A stretch of 64,000 bases of DNA, taken from NCBI GenBank assembly GCA_013365325.1, contig JABVXV010000037.1, positions 1 through 64,000 on the forward strand, given 5' to 3'. The notes under the pieces were generated by a model that saw only the letters and a program-made list of their open reading frames with translations, ran no database searches and was not told the DNA's origin. Of this stretch, positions 12,601 to 22,900 are shown one piece after another. The DNA comes from Dipetalonema caudispina (Eukaryota; Nematoda; Chromadorea; Rhabditida; Onchocercidae). Position 1 is the stretch's first letter. Every line of letters begins with the position of its first letter. The position numbers were made by a program, and so were the translations under genes.

Positions 12601-15248
12601 GTTTATTTCGCAGAACAATGGGGTGAATTTGCTGTTTCGTCGATAAGGCTAACCGTTGAACCGGATCATCCGGATGTAGTAATTTTATCACGGACGAATG
12701 GTCGCCGATTATACGATGAAATTCAAATTCAGGTCAACGGTAAACAACTGACCTTGTTTCCTATGTTTTTTTTTTTTTGTTTCACAGTTTCGGATTTACT
12801 ATAATTCCATCAATTCTGATGAAAATTTTGCATTTTCATTATTCTTTTCCATTATTCCAATTGCCTATAGATTACTGTATATCAATCTCTCCATTTCACT
12901 TTTAGTGTCCTGTTAAATCAACTAGCCATTGTTCATTTTCTTTTTACTAATCCTCAGTACACTTCGAGGTTTATATTATATCCACATCATTTACGAACTA
13001 CATCACTAGTATCGTTATCCGGTAGTTTCATATCCTCAACATTTACGAACTACATCACTAGTATCGTTATCCGGTAGTTTCATATCCTCAACATTTACGA
13101 ACTATATCACTAGTACTGTCTATCTGATAGTTTACTACGCCCCAATATTATCAAGTGTTCCACTGGTTGATACGGTTATATATTGATCATAAGAAGAGAA
13201 AAAAATAGCCAAGCAGTGGCTTTAATCCACTTAAGAGCCATATTGTCTGTTATTATCAATATATGAAAATGTCGCATTATACACATTAATAATATTACAA
13301 ATGAAAAGTATGCATTATTATCATAAATAAGCTAATCTTTAGGCACTATGCAGGGAATTTTGAAGACTGATACATGTAGTCCACATCAGAACCTTACAAT
13401 AGATTCCTCCAAGATGGTTTCATTTGCTCCAACAACAAAGTCTATTCAGACCGCTCCATCAGGACGTAGGCGGAATAGTCGTTCACATGTACGTAATCTC
13501 TTTCAGGTATGTATTTTGTTTTTCATCCTTTCCCATATCATTCTTCATTTAGCTTCTAGAAAGTTATATTTTTAATTTATATTATAGCCGGTAAATGATA
13601 TCAAATATGGTCATGTAATCAATTTGCCAGTTAGAGATGTACGGACACTTCAGAAAACCAATGGATCTTCCTCAAAATTGACTGCTAATGGTTGTAAGTA
13701 ATCTTGAAAGATTATTTGCGAAAGTATGAAATTTCTTTTATAACAAAAAAAAAAAAAAAAAAAAATGACATGTAATCAGACTGGAAGTTTATAGATGATA
13801 ATTAAATTAATTAAGCAGGCTAATCATCGACATGAAAACATTGTCCTATTTTTGTCGTATTAAAGTGGCAACAATGAGGAGAAGTACTAAATGATATGTT
13901 ATGAAAATTTAGTACGAAAGGTGAAAGTAATAAATTTAACAGAAAATTGGGTGCAAATGAAGGTAAGATAATACAAAATGAAATGAAAAAAAAAAAAAAA
14001 AAATTGAGAAGAAATGGAAACAAATCAATAAGAACATAAATAATGTCCCAATTATGAATGTATAATCCATCTCGAATCTATGATTTATATCAACAAAAAT
14101 TTAAAGAAATACTTCTCTGTTTTTAAAAATTTCGAAATTGCCTAAAATGATTGCTGTTGCATTTTCAGTCATCTAATATATCATTGTTGTTTATTTTATT
14201 ATGATTACTAATTTAGTTTTTATAATTTTGCGTTTGGATTTCTTAAGAAAAAAAAAAAAAAACACATATTTAAGTCATTTTCTCGTTTCCGGTATTTCTC
14301 TACTTCTGAATTACTACTGAAAATTCCTTATCTCTTTTCAATCATCAGTAATGAAATTACCTATGATCTAACTGTAGTATTTTTATTTAAAAGTTCAAAT
14401 AGAGACTTAATCAGAAATTAGTTAGATAATTGATTAAAATGGTAACGTTTTTTACTGCTTTCAATTTGCAGTTCAAAATTATGCAATGAAGAAAAACACG
14501 ATCAATGGTTGTAGCTAAAAATGGAATTGAAATTTGAATCTATATGAATTAAACTGAGTTCATATAGATTATATGAAATATTACACTTACATTATATTGA
14601 ATTAAAGTTAGAATGGATAGAAATGGCACAAACAAATTAAATCAAAATAATACATAAGCAAAATATGATCATGCCGGAGTAAGTTGTAATACTGTAGATA
14701 AACGGTAATTAAGGAATTGCTCCTGTTTAATGTATATTGCGCAATTATCGTAATTATCGCTATTCGGTAATGATGTGTGATTTTCTTCAGATATAAATGA
14801 CCTGTCATCGTATACGCAAATGAATGGAGGCCAGTACATTGACCCAAATGAAAAGGTATAAATTTGATAGTGAAATTCTTACTAAAAGTAAAAGATGTGT
14901 TACAAAGTCAGAATTATTCAGATTTAAAAGCTGTAAAAATAATTCAATTTACGAACTTTACTCAAGATTACTAAAGATGTAATCGTTGCATTATCAAAGT
15001 CTAAAAATGTTGCTCCAACTCTTAGTGATTTCCAAGGATTTTATGGAATTTCTTAATAAAAGATAATATTAATCTAAAGACGATTAATTTTCTATTTTCT
15101 CCGATTGCAGAATACTAGTCGAGTCGATATTTACGATACGGTTCCGGAAAACTGGTCGGAAAATTTCTTCAAAAGTTTCAAAAAAAGCTTCCAGAAATCG
15201 TTCGGTGTCTTAAAAAACCGCAAATCTCTTGAAGTGTCTCGTTTCTAA
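8502..15248 (+). CDS. Rhotekin-like protein (anillin-homology + PH), 13 exons
   Basis: Exons: 8502-8608, 8868-8995, 9440-9560, 9891-10020, 10118-10304, 10907-11058, 11162-11239, 12121-12283, 12614-12739, 13343-13506, 13588-13693, 14791-14855, 15111-15248. All introns are GT-AG, all phases match, and the sum is 1665 nt (554 aa plus stop). Residues ~52-230 follow the anillin-homology/C2-like region of rhotekin, with RIGISHLSVPLAW, SVDRTCTDVTF, VDFEIEIQLY and PLYGHIRCRIVAQP as landmarks. Residues ~238-350 form a PH domain ending in EEDIAAWRHAI. The tail (~530-554) is basic and Phe-rich. Rhotekins are Rho effectors and septin-associated cortical scaffolds. The N-terminal HR1 Rho-binding coiled coil of vertebrate rhotekin is absent from this model, so Rho binding is uncertain or its exon lies further upstream. 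Anillin is the main alternative, but line-by-line similarity favours rhotekin. The second acceptor could be 15 nt earlier (exon start 8853), also in frame. The start codon is the least certain part. Confidence 0.85.
9642..9678. repeat. (TA)n microsatellite in rhotekin intron 3
   Basis: Uninterrupted TA dinucleotides just after the third exon of the rhotekin-like gene. Confidence 0.95.
12988..13140. repeat. 52-bp minisatellite, about 3 copies, in rhotekin intron 9
   Basis: Units start at 12988, 13040 and 13092, exactly 52 bp apart, each opening with CATTTACGAACTA. The first two are almost identical. The third diverges in its second half. The array lies wholly in the intron between the ninth and tenth exons. 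Confidence 0.93.
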
Positions 15249-15356
15249 ACTTCATTAACACGTTCTTTATCACTTATGTTGGTTTCGTGGTAATATTTTA
15301 TTTTCCTGTCTTTTTTTTGAAATATTTCTTATAATGAAATTAATGAATGAAAATTG

Positions 15357-15362
15357 AATAAA
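15357..15362 (+). terminator. Candidate poly(A) signal of the rhotekin-like gene
   Basis: AATAAA 109 bases after the stop codon, followed by T-rich DNA. The spacing is typical of a nematode 3' UTR. Confidence 0.55.
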
Positions 15363-16181
15363 TTTACTTTTGGTATCTTTGAAGGCCAAAGGTATTTCTT
15401 TGAAATTCCTTAAATATCGTAACTGAGAGTCGTAATATCAAAAACTTTTTAAATTATAGGATGTTTGATCAGTTTGTCAGTTGTTCAGTAAAGTATCTAT
15501 TTTATACCAAATAATGATACTAATATTGCTTTATTTAACACCAAAGTATGCCTATCCTTTCTATCTCTTTCATCATATCCCTAATATTTCAATTTGAAAC
15601 TTTAGCTTCATAATTAATGATTTCGTAAAACCTGAGAAATTTTAAAATAAGTGAGAAACCACTACTTCGTTACGTGATAAATTTGTCCATGATGTTGATT
15701 TATTGGTTTACAATTCAGGTTTTTCTGTTGCCTAGTCATTTGAATAACCAGCTGTAACATTTATTTCTGTTATCCGCACCTACGTACCTGCCTTTTACCA
15801 TCTTGTACCACGTAATCCTTTGAAAGATAATGATATTTATATTGTGTATAAGTGCGATAAATGCGAATACGAATGTATTCATTTTCATTTCGAAATTATA
15901 ACTATAACTCAAATAATAAACTTATTTCAATTTGAATCATAAGTTTTAGGTATAAAGTTAGCAGATAAAGAATGAAGTTGAAAATAAGAGCTTCAGTTCT
16001 GCTCGTTAACTTTCGTGGGAGATGAAAATAAGTGTATGTTTCCGTAATTACTGAAAGACTTTAACATCATTTGCGGAAAAATCGAAAACAATTATTTTCA
16101 CGCATCGAACTTTTCTACGGTGCGGGGACTTTGATGATTACTAATCCCCCATCCTACACTTAAAGTAACAGATTCTGAAGT

Positions 16182-16187
16182 TTTATT
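16182..16187 (-). terminator. Candidate poly(A) signal of the RPN11-like gene
   Basis: AATAAA on the minus strand about 137 bases past the stop codon. A second AATAAA at 16307-16312 is only 12 bases past the stop and less likely to be used. Confidence 0.45.
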
Positions 16188-16323
16188 GAAATGAAATTAC
16201 AAGAAAAAGTCAGAAATTCAAAATTTGCATACATCATGGAAGTCACACAATTTTTAAAGAGCATTTTCGAAAAGTGAAGGAATTGTAATATGGCTGTGAA
16301 TTTGAATTTATTTCGAAAGGTAA

Positions 16324-19300
16324 TTATTGAAAAGCACTGGCATCGATCATGGAACACAATTCATGTACAATGTTATCCTTCATTAAATCATTTGCAATAG
16401 TGGCAAGATGTCGTTTCGGATCGAAATGACCAACTTGGTTTACTTCAATTTCACCTTTTGATAATGCTTTTGACTTCTCCGTTTTAGTTTCCGTTCCCTT
16501 TGATTTCTCCGTTTTACTTTCTGTTCCTTTTTCATTGCGTGGTTTTTTCGGTATTATGCACAATTCCTGATTTTAAGAAAGATAACCCTCAACTGTTACA
16601 GGTTCAATTGTATACAAATTGATTTTAATTGAAATCTAAGAATATAAACAGAATGAGTAACTCCTCATAAGCAGTTTATAAAAGATTCAACTTCATGTCC
16701 AGTTAACCTTACAATACGGTAACAGAAAAATCAAAATCCTGACTACTAATTTGATAGAGGATGTTCTTTTTTCTTTTTCTTCGAATTTCTCAAAGTTTAA
16801 TTTCGAAAATTTCATGGCCGATGAAATCACGAAATTCAAATATTTAATAATTGTAGAAAAAAAAACTTCACAATGGAATAAAAGTTCTTCCATAACAAGA
16901 AAAACAAAGTTTAAATGTTTAGAATTTAAATATTTTTCAGTGTCTTAATTATCATCGGTGGTTCATCACAACGAAGATATGAGTTCATCTTAACAAGGCC
17001 TAAGTTGAACTTTTATGTTGATCCTCTGAAACGATATTACTATTTGCATTGCTAAATTCTCCACAAAACTTCTTGATTTCTCAACCAGCAATGAATTACA
17101 AACCAATCCTAAGTCCACTTAATGGCCAAATATTGTGCAATAAATGGAATCGAATAGTTCTTGTGGTACGAAGGTTACTTCAGATTTCCCGTTAATATCC
17201 TCTTCTTTGTAATTACCTGATTTCATTCCAATTTCTGTTCTTATTAAAGTTAGGCTAACATAAATTTAAGGTAAAATTCATATTACTTTGTTGTAAAGGT
17301 TGATCATTTTAACCATTTCTTGCATATTTGCTAAATTGTTTTTTGCCGCACTTTCGAAACTATTCAGTCGTAATCCTTCAGCCCAATTTTTCATGTGTAC
17401 ACTTTGCAACATTTGCTGCTCTTTAACTGTTAACTTGAAGTTTATCGTTATTGAATAATAACTAAAATTTAAAAATAAAAACTTCGTCAAGCACTGAATT
17501 AACTAATAAAAGAATGCATTGAGTGGAAGAAATAGGTTAATGTCGTGAATTAAATTCAAAAATTAAAGTTGTATGCGAAATAAAGCGCATCATAATCGGA
17601 AGAGCTCTTTGATTTAAATTGTTTTCATTTTCTAAGTTCTAACTTTTGAACTACTTGGAATTTTTTTCAAGAACTCGTGGAATTTAAGAGAAAATTATGT
17701 TGAAAAAAAAAAAACTACTAATGAGAAACCTTTTGCCTAGTCCATGAAGTTGTTCAATAATGGAATGTTTCATCAAATGTCCCAAGTTAGAAGTAGTTTG
17801 TCGTGATTCTTGAGTGGGTGCTAGTGTCTTTTGGGTACCTTCCAAAAAACTAAATTCCAAAGTATTTGGTCCAGCAGTACGAAATGCATCGATTACTACC
17901 TAAAAGTAACAATTAGAATATGGCTTGTTTTGATGATATCTTTCAATGATTTAATGATAAAAGAACAGACTTAAAAGATGTTTACCTTTCCTTTGACCGA
18001 TTGTATTGGATCGATAACGAGAGCAACAGCACGATCACTGAGAGCTTCAAAACTTCGCTGTGTGGCGATATCAACACCGGATAACCAACAACCGAATCCT
18101 GGATGTGAATGATACCAGCCGACAACCATTTCAGCTCGTCCTGTTCGATTTAACATGTCCAACATTCTGGTCTGATATACCGGATCAACCGCTTCCACAG
18201 ATACACCCCAAAAATTTACTGATTACTAAAGAAAGTCGATGTACAGTACAGTATAAAGTGGGTATTGAAAGGACTTTTTTTTTTTAAATCAACTTCAATG
18301 CTTCTTTCCTGAGTTAGCTGACAAGATCGCCCAGACATAATAAGAGCTATTAGTAGCAACGTTCCAGTGGTAAATTTAGAAAGTAGAAAAGTATCAAATC
18401 TTCCCTTGCCATCTTAAAATCCTTATTTATCTTGCCGGACTGATTCCTTCTTCCGTTCTGGCTTCCCCGCCCTCTCCGTTTCCATCTTACTTCTCATACA
18501 GTATTTTTCAAAGAAGATTCTGTTCCATACTGTTCCAGATTGTGGCATAGCAAATACATCAACAACATTGATCGTAAAATCATCCACAAATTCGCCTAGC
18601 ATTAAACCCATTACCTAAAGATTCCATTATAATTACAATTAACAATAATTATCAAGCCGAGTAAGCGTTGCACAGTTAATTATATGAATCGATTATTATT
18701 GATTCATAGATTAAAGTATATGAAAATTTGAAATGAGGTCAAGCGTTTGATGAATTGAAGATATTAACTGAGATCTTTTCATAATTAATTATGTTGTCAT
18801 TAAGAAGACTTCTAGCCATATCACTTGAATCACTTTCTCTCAATTCCTACCCTTGTTTACCTCACCTTTTCTACAATATTAATCAATAACTCTCATTAAG
18901 TACCACTCAGGATGTCCATGCGGCAATGCTGATACTATCAATTCAATCATTTGATTATCTACCTGATAATACCTGAAGTAATACAACTATTCGAAGTTGG
19001 ATCTTAGATTATTCCTTCCTTATCACTTATTGTTATCGTTAGATGGTCAAATATATTTCAAACATTTGGTAGTTAATAGTAACACTACCTCCATAGGAAC
19101 ACCAGCACGACCGTGTCGAAGCATCTTAAGAAGAGCAAGTGAGGAGACATATAGGGTTTCACCGGTATCCGGATGTTTTAATATATCTTGAGGTGCTGCT
19201 TTCGGCAACTGCAATATATTTCGACAATTGACATCATCAATGTCACAACATTATGACAATAATTTATAGTTATTTCATATTTCAGTTCAAAATTGGAATA

Positions 19301-19708
19301 AAATTTATCCAGGAATAATTGATCCATTGGATAACAAATCAGAAATGTTTTTCATTTCTTAGAAAATTTTCATCGTCTAAGTATACTCCCAGAATTCCAT
19401 GTAATGCGACGAAAAATATTCAGATCAAATTGATAAAAACGATGACTTCGGTTATAAGATATTCTCAGTTTGAGATGATTTGAGTATGATCTTGCAAGGG
19501 ATTCTAATAGTATATGGCTGTGTAATATGAGCCCGACATATTATGCTGATCTTGTGGCCTAGCTGTTGGACGTGATTCTATTCAAAGCTATACGTACACG
19601 TTCTACATAATTTTACATGTCTTAGATCAAAGTAGGATCGTTGAAGTTGTATGAATTATTTTGTAAACATACACCATTAAAACCGGTTAAGCGAAGCAAC
19701 CGTTCCAT
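16324..19708 (-). CDS. rpn-11: RPN11/PSMD14-like 26S proteasome deubiquitinase, divergent, splice defect
   Basis: Exons in transcript order: 19708-19673, 19208-19089, 18614-18531, 18207-17986 (acceptor inferred), 17899-17730, 17461-17287, 16566-16324. This gives 349 aa against about 310 in human PSMD14. RPN11 is the Zn metalloprotease of the proteasome lid that removes ubiquitin chains from substrates. The JAMM residues are intact: Glu60 in MGLMLGE, then His113, His115, Ser123 and Asp126 in [16 protein letters not shown]. The start MERLLRL matches the family. The C-terminal half is divergent: the segment after VVIDAFR (encoded 17899-17730) is longer than usual, and the last exon opens with a Lys/Glu/Thr-rich insert repeating EKSKGTE before the conserved DPKRHL. 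Exon 4 lacks a canonical acceptor for the expected junction (TTTTTGGGG where TTTTTAGGG would fit). Otherwise only an in-frame 17-residue insertion is possible. It may be the main RPN11, a specialised paralogue or a decaying copy. Family call is firm, status is not. Confidence 0.85.
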
Positions 19709-19942
19709 AATATTTAGAAAAATTGATTTGATTTGTAATTGCCACTTATAAAATAACTTATAATTTTGTAATTGCAATTCATAAATTTCAATTGGAAATT
19801 TGAAAAAATCCAAATCCCAATTCCTTTCATTTTTCCAAATGGGCTGCACGAAACAGTTCAAAAATTTCATTTCGTGCATGCGCGAGAATAGTGCACTCTG
19901 ATTGCGTGGTTTGGAAATAGGTTCAAGTCACTATAACCAGTG
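19709..19942. promoter_or_regulatory. Compact divergent promoter between the RPN11-like and MAGUK genes
   Basis: The two start codons point away from each other with about 235 bp between them, so the core promoters must share or abut here. The segment contains ATGCGCGAGAA at 19878-19888, within a GC-rich TGCATGCGCG. The same 11-mer recurs at 20149-20159 in the first MAGUK intron. The promoter role is inferred from gene layout. Confidence 0.5.
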
Positions 19943-22900
19943 ATGAATTTCTTGCCGGATTGTAATTCTGGTAAACTGTAAGAGTGTATGACCATTTCCG
20001 GAATGTTTTTCGGTGGATTATAGTCATTTACAATTCTTCACCGTTGTAGGAGTTCATATTTTTCCCGATTGTTTTAGCGATGAATTAGGAAAGTTTATCA
20101 TCTTCGGTTGTGATTATGTGGACGTATATTATGCGTAATTATTACGCAATGCGCGAGAAAGATATGTTTCATATGTAGTTATATTTTACGAGGAGCGTAA
20201 GCAAGACGTGTAGTATACGTAGCTACATTTTACATTTTACAATGCGTAAGCAACGTTTCCTCCAACAGTTATGGCATGTAATTACTTTATTTCTTGACAA
20301 TTTCATGAGTTTTCTATAAAATTTCAGCTTTATTGGAAGATTTATTGAATAGGCACCGATGTTTGATTAGTTATCATAGGCGACGGCGGATGGATACAAC
20401 GCCTGTCACGTTCGAAGCTTTTGCGAAAGCATATGAATGTATCCTGGATTGTGTTGAGGATGAATTTGGTAAACGGAAGAAACGCTTAACAACCGACGAT
20501 CTTAAACGTGTTGTTGTAATCCACAGAACACTGGTCGGTCGTGGTCTACATCTTTCTCGAATTGGGTATCTTAATTGAATTTTACCATATCATGTCGCTT
20601 GCCGGAGTTCCTGCTTTTCGGAAAGTGCGTTACCTATTGAAAGAATGGAAAACCAGATAACGCATCCTAGAATTTTCCGATTTGAAAAAAACCCAGTGTT
20701 TTGTAATGTGACCGTAATGAAATTCGGTTTTCAGGGATAGTATATTAACCGAAATAGTTGATTCATTGTTATACGAATGGGAGGAATCAGCGCCACCATC
20801 AGTGGCAGTGCAACAACTTGTTTCACTTCTCTCCAAACCAATTATTAAGGTGGCGGCATCAGTTACCTTTTATAAGAATTGAAATTTCATCTAATCACTA
20901 ACACCCTAAGAATAAACCTTTGTAAGATGTAGATACGTAATCCGATCTCGAGCATAGTTATATCAAGCAGACCTGTCTTGGATTGTATATTTTGACCAAT
21001 TATTTAGACCAAATTTTATTAAATGGTCAGAAATCCTTTTATCATTACTACTGTTAAAATTTTAGAGCCTATTCTCCGTATATGATATTACTTCAAACCG
21101 TACCTATTTGCCACAATTACCAGAAATACCGTATGAAGTTGATGACGATGATGGTATTGCTGTTAAACTGGTTCGATTGGTAAAAGGTAATGAAGCGCTT
21201 GGTGCTACCATAAAATGTGATACTGATGGAAGAGTGTATATTGCCCGTGTTATAGCTGGAGGAGTGGCTGATCGTAGCGGCAATATTCAGGTTTGGGTAA
21301 TTTTTTTTTAGTGTGAGAATAGATATTGCTACTTAATTTAATTTAAAATTCGTTGTTAGCGTAGACAGTTTCATTTTTAGCGGTGTCTTCTCTATGTTTT
21401 TTAGTTATTTCAAAGAATACACAAAACGTGTTGAAATAAAGTTCTATCACCGTTTATCATAGATTTCCAAATAATTCTGTATTCTCATTTTCCATATGAT
21501 AGATGGATAGATGGATTTGTCAGCAAAAAATTATGACTGATGAAATTGTACAAGTTACTGTAATTTATGTCGTTTTTTCGAGAAAGCTTGATATTCTCAC
21601 TGTTTTTAAACTTTACAGGTTGGAGATCGAGTTTTGGAAGTGAACAATGTCTGTGTTACGGGCATGAGTCCAAATGAAATTGTCAAACTGTTGGGTAACG
21701 AAAACAGTGAAAACGGTACCGTCATTTTCAAATTAGAACCCGCTGAAATACCTGCAGCTATTGCGTGGAATGAATCACGACACGTTCGTGCTTTGGTAAT
21801 TTTCATGTCTTAATATTCATTTACTTTCTTTATTCTACGTTTAATTGTATTGTTGTGTTTGTTGGTTGATCCTTCAACTAGGAATATGTCAGTAACAAAA
21901 AGGATTTTAAAAGAATTACTGACACTTTTTTTCATCAATTTACAAGAGAGAAAGATGTAAACTGTGTTCCAGCGCAAGATTCTAGACGATCCAGTAGATG
22001 AATTGAGTACAGATTTTAATTATAGATCGATTATTCTGGTAGTCGGGATTCTTTACATCCATGTCCGGAAGCAGCTCTTTGTTTCACCCGGGGAGAAATA
22101 TTGGAGTTAGTGGTAACAGGTGATGAACATTGGTGGCAAGCACGTTCACTTGGACATGGCTCATTTGCGGCATTACCATTAGCATCTGCCGGTTAGATCC
22201 ATCATACACTGCAGTTTTTGTTTGATTGAAGCAACTTCTTTCCGTTATTGCTTGTAGCATTTTTGAAGTTTTTGTGCAATATTTTTTGTTGAACAAAATA
22301 AGGAAGGAATGATATCTTGTTTCAGTTAATCAGCTCAAAAAACGGGTGGGTGTCATCCCATCGGAAGAATTGCAACAAAAACATCGAACTCTGAGGGAAA
22401 ATGAAAAGTTCAGGGGTGGAAATCGAAAGTCTCTGAAAGCTAGCAATGAGGTTTTTTATTTCCACCAAAAGCTGTAAATATTATTTTTTTCAGCATTTAG
22501 TAGGCTTCTTTTATCATCAGTACAACTAACGAAACCTTTATTTTCCTTTTTTCCTTGAACTCACATAGTGTTATTTTAACCATCAAGTATTGAGATTTTA
22601 CTCGATAAATTTATTGCATTTCGAAATTAACTCATTTCGCTACTTTTATTACAGATTATTTCGCCTTTTATTTTTCCAACCTAAGTTAATTTCAGTTATT
22701 TTAATTTCAGATTGACAGTTTATTATACGAACCAGTATCACTACTTTATCCAAAACAATCTCTTATCCGGCCTGTCGTTTTAATTGGACCTCCTGGTGTT
22801 GGGCGTAATGAACTGAAAAAACGACTAATTTCCATTAACAGTGATCGTTATGCAACAAGTGTGCCCCATACCAGTCGTCCTCAACGGTATATTTTTTAAT

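Larger units (their letters stand above)
15249..16323. other. Convergent intergenic region with two 3' UTRs
   Basis: The space lies between the stop codons of the rhotekin-like (+) and RPN11-like (-) genes. It holds a poly(A) signal for each strand. A short GC-richer patch near 16115-16160 has GGGGA and TCCCC arms 16 bases apart. No further gene is seen. Confidence 0.7.

Noticed and set aside
16751..16948. Opposing overlapping open frames in RPN11 intron 6
   Set aside because: Lys/Phe/Asn-rich, no motif, no splice phase fit. This is ordinary intron sequence.
21973..22025. Alternative earlier acceptor for MAGUK exon 6
   Set aside because: Starting at 21973 puts the SH3 sequence (IDYSGSRDSLHPCPEAAL) out of frame. 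The acceptor at 22025 keeps phase 0 and aligns with ALFDY of MPP7.
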